From Candidatus Eiseniibacteriota bacterium (lineage in GTDB: Bacteria > Eisenbacteria > RBG-16-71-46 > CAIMUX01), in contig JADJQY010000013.1 in assembly GCA_016712505.1 (NCBI GenBank), positions 248,001 to 312,000 on the forward strand: DNA of 64,000 nucleotides, read 5' to 3'. Numbering within the stretch: position 1 is the stretch's first letter; each line of letters opens with the position of its first letter. Shown piece by piece: positions 1-8,217 of this stretch. Under the pieces are notes generated by a model. That model was not told the origin of the DNA. It made no database searches and worked only from the letters and a program-made list of their open reading frames with translations. Both the position numbers and the translations under genes were made by a program.

Positions 1-986
1 CCGCCGATCGCAAGGGAGCCGAGGACCCAGGGGGCCGTCGGGCGACGGGTGCGGGTGGCCCGGGTGTCGAGCGCGATCGTTTTCGCGAGCGGCGGCGCTT
101 CCTGCCGCGCGGCACTCTCCAGGATGGCGCGGGCGGCCGGGAGCTCGTGGATCGAGTCTTCGGTAAGCGACACCCGGATCGTATCCCCGATTCCATCGAC
201 CAGCAGCGATCCGATCCCGATCGCACTCTTGATCCGCGCCTCGAGTCCGTCTCCCGCCTCGGTGACCCCAAGGTGGATCGGGTAGTTCATCCCCAGCGCC
301 TCCATCCGCGCGACGAGCAGGCGATAGGCCGCGATCATCACGCTCGGGATCGAGGACTTCATGGAGAAGACGAGGCGGTGGAAGCCTGAGTCGGCGCAGA
401 TCCGGGCGAACTCCAGGGCGGATTCGACCATCCCCTCCGGCGTGTCGCCGAACCGATTCATGATCCGGTCGGAGAGGGATCCGTGATTGGTGCCGATCCG
501 CATGGCGGCGCCGGTCTCCAGGCACCGCCGCACCAGGGGCAGAAAGGTCTCGCGCAGCCGCTCGAGTTCGCTCTCGTATTCGACCTCGGAATACTCGTGT
601 ACCGCGAAGCGTTTCCGATCGGCGTAGTTTCCCGGATTGATCCGGACCTTCTCCACGATCTCGGCCGCGACCAGCGCCGCCTTGGGGGTGAAGTGGATGT
701 CGGCCACCAGCGGCACGTCGATCCGATCGGCCCGCAACCGGCGCTTGATCTCCCGCAGATTCTCGGCGGCCGGTACGTGCGGGGCGGTAACCCGGACCAG
801 CGGGCAACCGGCGTCGACCAGTTGCCGGATCTCCGCCACCACCGCATCCGTGTCCATGGTGTCGGCGATGGTCATCGACTGGATGAGGACCGGGTGTGAG
901 GCTCCGATGACGAGCGGGCCGATCGCGACCTCGCGCGTGACGCGTCGCGTCTGGGCTCGGGTCGGGGATGGGGGAACTGGGAGCAT
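1..986 (-). CDS. ispG: 4-hydroxy-3-methylbut-2-enyl diphosphate synthase IspG (GcpE), C-terminus beyond window
   Basis: IspG makes HMBPP from MEcPP in the cytosolic MEP isoprenoid pathway, using a [4Fe-4S] cluster and reduced ferredoxin or flavodoxin. The 328 residues visible begin MLPVPPSPTRAQTRRV and contain family blocks GASHPVLIQSMT, PLVADIHFTPKAAL, RIGTNHGSLSDRI, HLGVTEAGDGLEARIKSAIG and GDTIRVSLTED. The GDTPEGMVESALEF segment resembles the long (plant, Chlamydia, Bacteroidetes) form. After SLTED the chain does not go on to the CPTC/CPSC cluster segment expected there in the short E. coli form. The long form with an inserted A* domain is therefore likely, which is inference because the rest lies off the window. 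The start is the ATG at 986; no upstream in-frame alternative looks better. The gene reads off the left edge. Confidence 0.93.
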   Translation of the reverse strand, partial: MLPVPPSPTRAQTRRVTREVAIGPLVIGASHPVLIQSMTIADTMDTDAVVAEIRQLVDAGCPLVRVTAPHVPAAENLREIKRRLRADRIDVPLVADIHFTPKAALVAAEIVEKVRINPGNYADRKRFAVHEYSEVEYESELERLRETFLPLVRRCLETGAAMRIGTNHGSLSDRIMNRFGDTPEGMVESALEFARICADSGFHRLVFSMKSSIPSVMIAAYRLLVARMEALGMNYPIHLGVTEAGDGLEARIKSAIGIGSLLVDGIGDTIRVSLTEDSIHELPAARAILESAARQEAPPLAKTIALDTRATRTRRPTAPWVLGSLAIG

Positions 987-1681
987 CGAGTCTGCCTTTC
1001 CTGCCTAAGACCCGGGAGGATACCCGAATCAGCGGAAAGGCGACATTCCGAGCTTCGGCCCGGCCGGGTGAAGAGGACGCGGCAAAATGGCGGAAGGCGA
1101 CTCACCCCAGGAGGGCCGAAATGATCGGGTGAGTCGCCTTCACTCTGATCCCAACCCCACATCCCAACCCACGAACGCTGACCAAGGCACTGGCGGACCG
1201 TGGGTCCGCTCGGAGAAAGGGTGGAGAGCCAACTCGTCCGGGTACACAGGCGCATGAGAAGACTAGCTGTATGCCGACCCTCTCCGCTGACCCCACGCAT
1301 CAGCCCGTGACGCCCAGCTCCCACAAACTTGGTACCGCCTCGACGTCTCCCCGGTGCCGGCCGCCCCGGCGAACCCCACCCGCGTTTCCTTGGTGGTGGG
1401 GCCTGCCGCGGTCGAGGCGGCAGGCCCACATCCGGAGATCCCGTCCGACTGAAGGAGGGGTTTCTTCAGAGAGTACCGGGCCTCGCGTAGGTTCCGGTGC
1501 CTCTTGACCTGCGTCGGCTTTCCTTGCCCACTTCCACCGCCGCCCGGCCTTCGGACGTGCGTAGATACACAGCGATCTGCGGCAGGTTTCCCGGGTCGAA
1601 GGAAAATCTTCGCGCGCTCAGCGGGGAACTTTCGGCCATGGGATACTCTGAGGTGTCGGAAGGAAGAGCGAAGGAGGCGAG
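987..1681. other. Unassigned 695-bp intergenic region between divergent ispG and cysteine desulfurase
   Basis: I see no convincing protein here. It holds a perfect 14-bp inverted repeat (1094-1107 with 1127-1140), a short tandem of atcccaaccc-like units near 1147-1175, and a GC-rich hairpin around 1397-1427 (arms like gggcctgccgc/gcggcaggcccac). No hallmark of RNase P RNA, tmRNA, SRP RNA or a tRNA was recognised. Base composition is less extreme than in the coding neighbours. A structured non-coding RNA is possible but unproven. Confidence 0.4.
1094..1140. repeat. Perfect 14-bp inverted repeat, 19-nt loop
   Basis: The left arm aaggcgactcaccc (1094-1107) is exactly complementary to gggtgagtcgcctt (1127-1140). 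The hairpin is strong on either strand, and on the plus strand it ends in only two T residues. It could be a bidirectional terminator-like structure or an RNA element. It sits about 110 bp upstream of the ispG start. Confidence 0.6.
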
Positions 1682-2830
1682 GTGCGCGAAATCTATCTCG
1701 ATTGCAACGCCAGTACACCGATCGATCCCGCGGTGGCCGACGCGATGCGACCGTTCCTGGAGCAGGCGCAGGGCAATCCGTCGAGTCTCCACTGGGCCGG
1801 TCGACCGGCGCGGGCCGCCGTCGACCACGCACGATCGCAGGTCGCGGCGTTGATCGGCGCCGAGGCGCGGGAGATCGTCTTCACCAGCGGCGGAAGCGAG
1901 GCGAGCAATCACGCGCTCAAGGGGTATTGGTTCCGACACGGTCGTCCCGGTGGGCACTTCATCACCTCCTCGGTGGAGCATCCGGCAACCCTGAACCCGC
2001 TCCGCTTTCTCGAGCGACTCGGGGCGGAGGTGACCGTGCTGCCGGTCGATCGCTTCGGCCGCGTCGATCCCGGCGAGGTGGAGCGCGCGCTCCGGCCGGA
2101 CACGCTCCTCGTCTCGCTCATGCACTCGAACAACGAGGTCGGTACGCTCCAGCCGATCGCGGAGGTCGGGGCGCTCACCCGTGCTCGCGGGGTGCGGTTC
2201 CACGTCGACGGCGCGCAATCGGTCGGAAAGGTCCCGCTCGATGTGGGCGCGCTCGGGATCGACCTGCTCTCGATTGCCGGGCACAAGCTGTATGCCCCCA
2301 AGGGGGTCGGCGCGCTCTACCTGCGGCGCGGGGTGGAACTCGAGCCCCTGGTGCACGGCGCGGCGCACGAGGAGGGGCGGCGCGCGGGAACGGAGAACGT
2401 GCTCCTGGCGGTCGGGTTGGGGGCGGCCTGTGACCTGGCCCACCGCTTTCTCGATCACCCGGAAGCCGAAGGGGGGCCGGAGGCCATTCGCGTGCTGCGC
2501 GATCGCTTCGAGCAGACGCTCCGCGCGCGCTTCGGCGCGGCCGTCACCTTCAACGGTCACCCGGATCTCCGTCTGCCGAACACGGCCAGTGTGAACTTCG
2601 TCGGATCGGTCGGCGCGGACCTGCTCGCTTCGCTCGATGGCGTTGCCGCCTCGACCGGGTCGGCCTGTCACGCCGGCAGCGTGGAACTTTCCGGCGTCTT
2701 GCGCGCCATGGGGGTGCCACCCGAGGAGGGGATGGGGGCGATCCGCTTCTCCCTCGGCCGCGCCACCACCTGGTCGGAGCTTGCGACGGTGCTCGACCTC
2801 CTCTCCGCGCGCCTGGGAGGCCAGGCATGA
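1682..2830 (+). CDS. Cysteine desulfurase family protein (NifS/IscS class, selenocysteine-lyase-like active site)
   Basis: A 382-residue fold-type I PLP enzyme that removes sulfur (or selenium) from Cys or Sec and passes it as a persulfide to acceptors such as Fe-S or tRNA thiolation proteins. Visible motifs are YLDCNASTPIDP, TSGGSEASNHALKG, HSNNEVGTLQP, HVDGAQSVGKVPLD, the PLP-lysine block SIAGHKLYAPKGVGALY (K202) and AGTENVLLAVGLG. The catalytic Cys329 sits in ASTGSACHAGSVELSG, and this ACHxG context is closer to eukaryotic selenocysteine lyase and relatives than to the IscS SSGSACTS loop. The start is GTG 1682, chosen because an aaggagg ribosome site lies at 1671-1678. Its stop overlaps the Nudix gene, so the two are probably cotranscribed. 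Whether it acts mainly on Cys or Sec cannot be told from sequence. Confidence 0.92.
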   Translation: MREIYLDCNASTPIDPAVADAMRPFLEQAQGNPSSLHWAGRPARAAVDHARSQVAALIGAEAREIVFTSGGSEASNHALKGYWFRHGRPGGHFITSSVEHPATLNPLRFLERLGAEVTVLPVDRFGRVDPGEVERALRPDTLLVSLMHSNNEVGTLQPIAEVGALTRARGVRFHVDGAQSVGKVPLDVGALGIDLLSIAGHKLYAPKGVGALYLRRGVELEPLVHGAAHEEGRRAGTENVLLAVGLGAACDLAHRFLDHPEAEGGPEAIRVLRDRFEQTLRARFGAAVTFNGHPDLRLPNTASVNFVGSVGADLLASLDGVAASTGSACHAGSVELSGVLRAMGVPPEEGMGAIRFSLGRATTWSELATVLDLLSARLGGQA

Positions 2831-3303
2831 GTCGTGGAAAGCCGGTGATCCTCCAGGCGGTGGCGCTCCTCCTGGTCGAGCGGGACGATCACTACGTGAT
2901 GATCCAGGAGGCGAAACCCGGACCGCGGGACACCTGGTACTTCCCGGCCGGAGGAGTGGAGCCGGGAGAGTCGCTCAGAGATGCGGCGGTGCGGGAGGCG
3001 CGCGAAGAGTCGGGGCTCGAGGTGGAAGTGCTCGGGCTGGTCCGCTTCGAGCAGCGGCCGCTCCTCGAAGCCTGCACCGAGGAGATCGACGTGCAGGTTT
3101 GGCGTTTCTTCCTGCTCGCGCGGGCGGTAGGGGGCCAACTCAAGCAATTCGAGGACGAACACTCGATCCAGGCCGGGTGGTTCCACATCGATCAGATCCC
3201 GGCGCTGCGGCTGCGGACGAGCGAGGTGCTGCCGGTGCTCGAGGCCTGGCGCGCCCGACGGGATCTGCTCCCGATCGATCAGTTCTTCTTCGGGCCGAGA
3301 TGA
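2827..3303 (+). CDS. Nudix hydrolase
   Basis: A 158-residue Nudix pyrophosphohydrolase. The box fits GX5EX7REUXEEXGU exactly at residues 42-64 (GGVEPGESLRDAA then REAREESGL), giving the Mg-binding glutamates. The surrounding WYFPAGG and the strand EIDVQVWRFFLLARAVGG recall 8-oxo-(d)GDP/NUDT18-like members, but substrate cannot be assigned. The gene overlaps the preceding cysteine desulfurase by ATGA, so translational coupling is likely. It converges on the P1-peptidase gene with 25 bp between stop codons. Confidence 0.88.
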   Translation: MSRGKPVILQAVALLLVERDDHYVMIQEAKPGPRDTWYFPAGGVEPGESLRDAAVREAREESGLEVEVLGLVRFEQRPLLEACTEEIDVQVWRFFLLARAVGGQLKQFEDEHSIQAGWFHIDQIPALRLRTSEVLPVLEAWRARRDLLPIDQFFFGPR

Positions 3304-3328
3304 GCGCACCTCGCGGGGGATCCCGAGG

Positions 3329-4855
3329 TCACTCTGCCTTGGGGATGCGCTTCCGGAAGTAGAGCTTCTCGAGGCCGAACTCGGCCCGGGCCGGAGCATC
3401 GATGTAGAACGGCTCGAATCCGGTCGCGCGGTAGAAGGCTCGGGTCGAGTCGTAGGGCGGGAAGTACTCCGCGTCGGGTACGGTCCAGAGTTCGATCACA
3501 CCGCCAGTCCGCGCCACCATCTCCTCCAGCACACGCACCAGCGCCTGGCCCACACCACGCCCACGATGGGCAGCATCGACCGCGAGCCAGTGGATCTCGG
3601 TCAGTCCTTCCTCGGGATGCAGGTCGGAGGGGCCGTGCAGGATGAACCCGACCGCCTTGCCCTCCACCTCGGCGATCAAGGTACGGCGGTAACGCATCTC
3701 CGCCGGGATCATCTCCTCGACCGAGGTGATCCGGAACCAGGTCAGGATGGTCCGACCAACCTCGCGAACCGCGTCGATGTCCGCCTCGAGCGTCTCGGGA
3801 GTGGTTTCACGGACGCGGAGCCCCCGTACCGGACCGCGGAGATCGTGGGCGCACGGCACCCCGTGCAGGGCCCGCGCCCGCATGATCCCGTTCATCACGG
3901 CGCGCGCGACCAGATCCGCCGCAACCGCGCCGAGAAGGTTGACGTCGCATTCCACCTCACCGGCTGCGAGGGCGAAGATGGTGTCGCCATCGACCAGAGT
4001 GTGCACCGGACGGAGGCTGCGCGCGAGTCCGGCGTTGGCCATCCGGGCCAGCAGGTTCGCCCCCTCCTTGTCGAGCCGCGCGTTGGTCGCCACCACGCCA
4101 ATCACGGTGTTGCTCCCCTCGGCGGGAGCCGGCTCGATCGCCGGGGTCGAGCCAAAGCCGAGGGGGCGCCCGCCGCGGTGGCGCAGAACGGCCACCGTGT
4201 CCGCCCAGGCGGGATCGTGCGGGGCCGCTCCGGGCAATCGTGCGCCGGCGAGGATGCCGCCGGTTGCGGAGTCCAAGACATCGCCGAAGGCGTTGACCGC
4301 GACGAGCGCACCGACCCAGATCCCGGGGAGCACCTCGAGGGCGGCGGAGCCGAGACCCCCCTTCATTGCGCCTTCGAGCCCGTTCACCTTGCCGACCGTG
4401 GCTCCCGCTCCGGCCCCGGCGTTCCCCTGCCGCACCTTTCCGCCGTGTTCCGCTTCGAGGCAAGCGGCGCGTCCCATCTCGGGGTCGGGGCGACGATCGG
4501 CGCGGCCGATCCCGAGGTCGTAGAGCACGGCGGCGGGGACGATCGGAACCCGGGCGGCGCGCGTCGCGAAGCCGATCCCACGTTCCTCGAGGTATGCCAC
4601 GACCCCGCCGGCGGCATCGAGGCCGAACGCGCTCCCTCCGGTGAGGACCACGGCGTGGCAGCGCTGGACGAGATGGAGGGGCTTAAGGGGATCGGTTTCG
4701 CGCGTGCCGGGCGCACCGCCGCGCTGGTCCACGCCGCCCACGGCGCCGTCAGGGGGACAGAGCACGACGGTGCAGCCGGTCGCGGCGTCGAGATCCTCGG
4801 CGCTGCCGACGCGGAAGCCGGGGACGGAGGTGAGGTCGTCACGGAGGTCGGTCAT
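3329..4855 (-). CDS. P1-family (S58/DmpA-like) peptidase fused to a GNAT acetyltransferase
   Basis: A 508-residue two-domain protein. Residues 1 to about 335 are an Ntn-fold P1 peptidase of the DmpA/BapA family: TGCTVVLCPPDGAVGGVDQRGG, VVLTGGSAFGLDAAGGV, GKVNGLEGAMKGGLGSA and the autoprocessing block EGSNTVIGVVATNARL. There the bond before Thr250 would be cut to free the nucleophile. The family hydrolyses small peptides with beta- or D-residues or processes itself. From about 340 to the end is a GNAT N-acetyltransferase with acetyl-CoA motif A in IHWLAVDAAHRGRGVGQAL and a terminal substrate lobe, ALVRVLEEM to RATGFEPFYI. No frameshift separates the parts, so they are one gene. The cytosolic enzyme has no signal peptide. 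If autoproteolysis occurs, the GNAT domain stays on the beta chain. The combined function is unknown. Confidence 0.88.
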   Translation of the reverse strand: MTDLRDDLTSVPGFRVGSAEDLDAATGCTVVLCPPDGAVGGVDQRGGAPGTRETDPLKPLHLVQRCHAVVLTGGSAFGLDAAGGVVAYLEERGIGFATRAARVPIVPAAVLYDLGIGRADRRPDPEMGRAACLEAEHGGKVRQGNAGAGAGATVGKVNGLEGAMKGGLGSAALEVLPGIWVGALVAVNAFGDVLDSATGGILAGARLPGAAPHDPAWADTVAVLRHRGGRPLGFGSTPAIEPAPAEGSNTVIGVVATNARLDKEGANLLARMANAGLARSLRPVHTLVDGDTIFALAAGEVECDVNLLGAVAADLVARAVMNGIMRARALHGVPCAHDLRGPVRGLRVRETTPETLEADIDAVREVGRTILTWFRITSVEEMIPAEMRYRRTLIAEVEGKAVGFILHGPSDLHPEEGLTEIHWLAVDAAHRGRGVGQALVRVLEEMVARTGGVIELWTVPDAEYFPPYDSTRAFYRATGFEPFYIDAPARAEFGLEKLYFRKRIPKAE

Positions 4856-4917
4856 GGGGGGAGAAGATAGCAGGGGAGCGAGGGGGCTGGCGCCACAGGA
4901 AACGTCGGGGAAAAGGG

Positions 4918-4955
4918 ATCGGCCCCTGTCCGCTGCGGGAGCGGCAGGGGCCGAT
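4918..4955 (-). terminator. Strong hairpin downstream of the M36-like protease
   Basis: The arms at 4918-4934 and 4940-4955 pair over 16 bp (core atcggcccctg with caggggccgat) with one bulged base. The structure lies 47 bp past the protease stop codon and before the P1/GNAT start. There is no T tract, so termination by this hairpin is an inference. Confidence 0.55.
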
Positions 4956-5002
4956 GCCAGAGGGAAGCAGGCAGCGGCGCGCCCGTGGGGCGCGCCGCGG
5001 GA

Positions 5003-7939
5003 TTACTTCGCCAGGATGAGCGACCGCGTGGCGCTGAAGCCGGGGGCGGTCATGCGGTAGTAGTAGACGCCGGAGGCGGAGGCGCGACCGGAGTCATCGC
5101 GACCGTCCCAGGTGGTGACATGGCTCCCCGCCGCCACGCTCTGGTTCATGAGCGTGCGGACGGCCCGACCACTGACATCGTAGACCGTGATCTTGATGTC
5201 GGTCTGCGCGGGGACCTGGAAGCCGATGGTCGCCGAGTTGCGGGCCGGATTCGGAGCCGAACCGAACAGGGCGAGGCGGAGCGCCGCGCCCGGAGTCGGA
5301 TCGGTGACGTCGACCGAGCCGTCCATGTCAGCCAGGATCTCGAGGTCGTCGATTCCGGCCTCGACCAGCGAGCCCGGATCGTTGTCCCGCGCGGTGAAGC
5401 GGAGTTCGACCGTACCGATGGCGCCGCCGAAGCGGGCCACGAGATCGTCCGAGATGTCGAGCCAACCGGCATAGGACGTGAGCGTGTTCTCGATCTGCTG
5501 CCAGGCTCCGCCATTGTTGCGGACCTCGACCACCCAGGGATCGGTGCCCGGGTTGGCGCCGGCATCGTTCGAGAACCAGCGGAAGTACTTCACCCGTGCG
5601 CTGAACGCACCACTCAGGTCGTACCCGACCGTCTGCAGGGTGGTCTTGCCCGCGTCGACGTCGGCCGTGCCGTCGCCCGAGCCGGCCGGGGCATTGCCGG
5701 TAACCCAGCACTGCGTACCCGGAGCCGCGGTGTGATCATTCTCCGGCTGGGCCGAAGTCCCGTTCGGATCGAGGCGGACCCACTGCCCGGTGCTTGCGTT
5801 GTCGTTGCCGTCCGGGTTCACGATCCAGCTGTTCGCGACCTCCTGGGTGTCGTAGACCAGCGCGACATCGAAGGAGTGGACGTAGGTCGGCGCCAGGAGC
5901 GGATTGGTCCGCTGCTGCCCGAGCGAGTTCGCCGCGTGGATGTAGTACTCCACCTCGGCCGGCTGCTGCACGTTCGGGATGGTGGCGGTATAGGTGCTCG
6001 GCCCGCCCGAAGCGAGCGGAACGCGCACGAAGCTGCCGCCGTTGATCCGGTAGTCGACGTAGAGTTCCGCCGGAACCAGGGTACCGCCGGTATTCGTGAT
6101 GGTGCAGGTCACCAGCTTGTCCCCTTCCGTCGTGCTGGTCGCGATCGGGGTGTGGGTGATGGTGATCCCCTGGGTCAGGGTCGGGCAGCTGAAGCCGTGG
6201 TTGGTCGCCGCGACGCAGAGGACGTCGTAGTTCGGCGTGCCGTCGCTCAGGTTGCCGTTGTCGTCATCCGCCACGAAGGTGCCGAGCACCTGGGCCGGCT
6301 GGGTGAAGGGGTGGCTAAGGATGCGGCCGAAGTGCCACAGCTCGGCCGACTCGATCGTGCCGGTCTCGAAGCCGTGCAGGGTCTGCAGCAGCTCCATGAT
6401 GTCCCAGTGGAAGCCCGCGATCACCTGCCCGGCAGCGTGGATCTCGATCCCGACCACATTCTCCGGATAGCGGAGCGAGTTCTCGGAATTGCGGATACCG
6501 GTAACGCAGTTCCCTTCGAAGAACCCGCGTCCGATGATCGACTCCTGGGTCAGCAGGTTGGCCAGGACGTCGGCATTGCCCTCGCCCAGCCCCTCGTTCC
6601 CCTGCGAGCCGAGGATCGCGGCCTGAACTCCGTGACCAAACTCGTGGTGCACCACTCCCTGGATCTCTCCGGTGTTGGCGCAGCCGCCGCCGGCGCTGAA
6701 GAAGTTGATCGTCCCGTCCCAGTAGGCATTGCAAACGTCGTTGATGCCGACGTTCGCGGTGATCCGCTGGTTGATGTAGCTGAAGGTCGGATCGAACTGG
6801 AACATGAAGTCTCGGACGTCGTTCACCGCCAGGAACACATCGCGCTCATCGGCGCGCGAGTTCGTGTTGTTCCAGAGGACGTTGAACGGGGTGCCGGGAG
6901 TCGCGGTGCCGGAAAACGCCGCTTCGGCGCCGGCCACGTTGTTCAGATCGACATAGGGACCGTAGAGGTCGGCGGTCACGCCGCGGGGCGTGTTGTCGCC
7001 ATTGGCCAGGGTCCAGTTCCCGTTGATGTCGGTCGTGGTGGTGCCGACCCCGGTCACGTTGACCCGGAGGTACTTGAACGGCGTGCTCTCGGCGCCGTTG
7101 CAGTAGGTGTCTTCCTGCACGTCACCGTCGGCGTCGCCGGTGTAGTTGACGTAGTGGATATCGTTGTAGCGCCAGACGATCTCGCTGTCGTGAGCGTCGG
7201 CGTAGGAGACCCACTTGCCGAACGGCTCCTGGGTGCGGAGCGTCACCTTGTAGACCAGGTGATGCTCGACGCTCGTCTCGCTGGTCGGAACGGGCAGGAT
7301 GAAGAGCCGCGTCCCCGCCTCGACCTTGTCGGTCTCGGGGTTGAAGTTCAGCCCGCGCTTCGCGACGTCCTCGGCCACGCCGGAGGGGAAGTTCGGCCGC
7401 CAGTCGACCGTGATGTCGGAGTAGTACTCCGAGCCGCCCATGAAAAACCGGCCGCTCTCGGTGAAGACGGTCAGAACCCGCCCGCCGATCACGTCGAAGC
7501 CGTGGTACGACTGCTGGAACAAGACCGAACGCTTGCCCAGGCCGGAACGCTGCGAGGAAACGCGCAGATCATTGGTATTGGCGCCGAAGACGTCACGGTT
7601 CTGGTTGACGATTCCGCGGGCCACGCCCAGGGCCTCTTCCTGCGAGGCCAACTGCTCCGCCACCTGGACACCGCTGCCGTAAAAGGCGGAGGGAGTTCCG
7701 GTTTGCGGGTTCCACGAATAGACGCGCCACTCGCCGTCGAAGCTCCGCATGAGCGAGTTCTCGACCGACAGGCGCTCGATCTGCGCGGCGTCGGACTGAT
7801 GGTTGAAGAGGTCGTACTGCTGGAGCTGGATCTCGTACTCATGGCCGTGGTCGTGGGTAGTGAAGGCCTGGCTCGGGGTGGCCGCGACGACCGCGGACAG
7901 ACCCACCAGCAGGCCCAAACTCAGGGCATGACGATTCAT
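5003..7939 (-). CDS. Secreted M36-like (fungalysin-type) zinc metalloprotease with C-terminal FlgD-like Ig domain
   Basis: A 978-residue exported protease. A signal peptide covers residues 1-25 (MNRHALSLGLLVGLSAVVAATPSQA). The next 200 residues resemble a fungalysin/thermolysin propeptide (RSVLFQQSYHGFDVIGGRVL). The catalytic zinc site is HEFGH at 432-436, followed by the third ligand in GLGEGNAD (E453). Downstream come several beta-sandwich segments, including an Ig-like and a MAM/jelly-roll-like region. The last 90 residues are a FlgD-type Ig module (YDVSGRAVRTL, WDGRDDSGRASASGVYYYRM), usual at the ends of secreted proteins in FCB and Eisenbacteria-like genomes. Likely role is extracellular protein breakdown. 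It has its own promoter candidate at 8060-8088 and a hairpin after the stop, so it is probably monocistronic. Confidence 0.9.
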   Translation of the reverse strand: MNRHALSLGLLVGLSAVVAATPSQAFTTHDHGHEYEIQLQQYDLFNHQSDAAQIERLSVENSLMRSFDGEWRVYSWNPQTGTPSAFYGSGVQVAEQLASQEEALGVARGIVNQNRDVFGANTNDLRVSSQRSGLGKRSVLFQQSYHGFDVIGGRVLTVFTESGRFFMGGSEYYSDITVDWRPNFPSGVAEDVAKRGLNFNPETDKVEAGTRLFILPVPTSETSVEHHLVYKVTLRTQEPFGKWVSYADAHDSEIVWRYNDIHYVNYTGDADGDVQEDTYCNGAESTPFKYLRVNVTGVGTTTTDINGNWTLANGDNTPRGVTADLYGPYVDLNNVAGAEAAFSGTATPGTPFNVLWNNTNSRADERDVFLAVNDVRDFMFQFDPTFSYINQRITANVGINDVCNAYWDGTINFFSAGGGCANTGEIQGVVHHEFGHGVQAAILGSQGNEGLGEGNADVLANLLTQESIIGRGFFEGNCVTGIRNSENSLRYPENVVGIEIHAAGQVIAGFHWDIMELLQTLHGFETGTIESAELWHFGRILSHPFTQPAQVLGTFVADDDNGNLSDGTPNYDVLCVAATNHGFSCPTLTQGITITHTPIATSTTEGDKLVTCTITNTGGTLVPAELYVDYRINGGSFVRVPLASGGPSTYTATIPNVQQPAEVEYYIHAANSLGQQRTNPLLAPTYVHSFDVALVYDTQEVANSWIVNPDGNDNASTGQWVRLDPNGTSAQPENDHTAAPGTQCWVTGNAPAGSGDGTADVDAGKTTLQTVGYDLSGAFSARVKYFRWFSNDAGANPGTDPWVVEVRNNGGAWQQIENTLTSYAGWLDISDDLVARFGGAIGTVELRFTARDNDPGSLVEAGIDDLEILADMDGSVDVTDPTPGAALRLALFGSAPNPARNSATIGFQVPAQTDIKITVYDVSGRAVRTLMNQSVAAGSHVTTWDGRDDSGRASASGVYYYRMTAPGFSATRSLILAK

Positions 7940-8059
7940 CCGATGCTTTCTCCTTCTCAGAGCGCCGCGCGGTGCGAGGGGCCTCCTGCCGGCCGCGGAA
8001 CACTGATCGATACCCCAGGTGGGGGTGGGTGTGATTGGGAGACCAACACGAGCGGTGGA

Positions 8060-8088
8060 AGTATAGCGGAAGAAGATCTAGATCTGGA
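8060..8088 (-). promoter_or_regulatory. Promoter candidate for the M36-like protease, with a 12-bp palindrome
   Basis: On the minus strand TATACT (8060-8065) makes a good -10 box about 120 bp before the start codon. The position 17 bp upstream does not match a -35 box. Instead the perfect palindrome AGATCTAGATCT (8074-8085) covers the spacer and part of the -35 region, as expected for a regulator site. No regulator can be named. Confidence 0.4.
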
Positions 8089-8140
8089 ACGGACAGATGG
8101 GGAAAACTGTGGCGGGGGCCCCGGCCCCTGTTTCAGGTCT

Positions 8141-8170
8141 CCCCGGCGGCGCGCTGCGGCGCCGTCGGGG
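8141..8170 (-). terminator. Hairpin downstream of thrS
   Basis: ccccggcggcgc (8141-8152) pairs with gcgccgtcgggg (8159-8170) with one G-U type mismatch and a 6-nt loop, 47 bp past the thrS stop. A second small hairpin, gagac/gtctc, lies at about 8180-8194. The T-rich stretch expected of a classical intrinsic terminator is missing. Confidence 0.5.
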
Positions 8171-8217
8171 AATCTGGCTGAGACGTGCGGTCTCGTTTTT
8201 CTCTCTGCGCTCGCTCC

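Noticed and set aside
872..1832. Minus-strand open frames across the ispG/desulfurase gap
   Set aside because: Translations are Arg/Pro/Ser-rich with no motif, as expected from GC-rich non-coding DNA.
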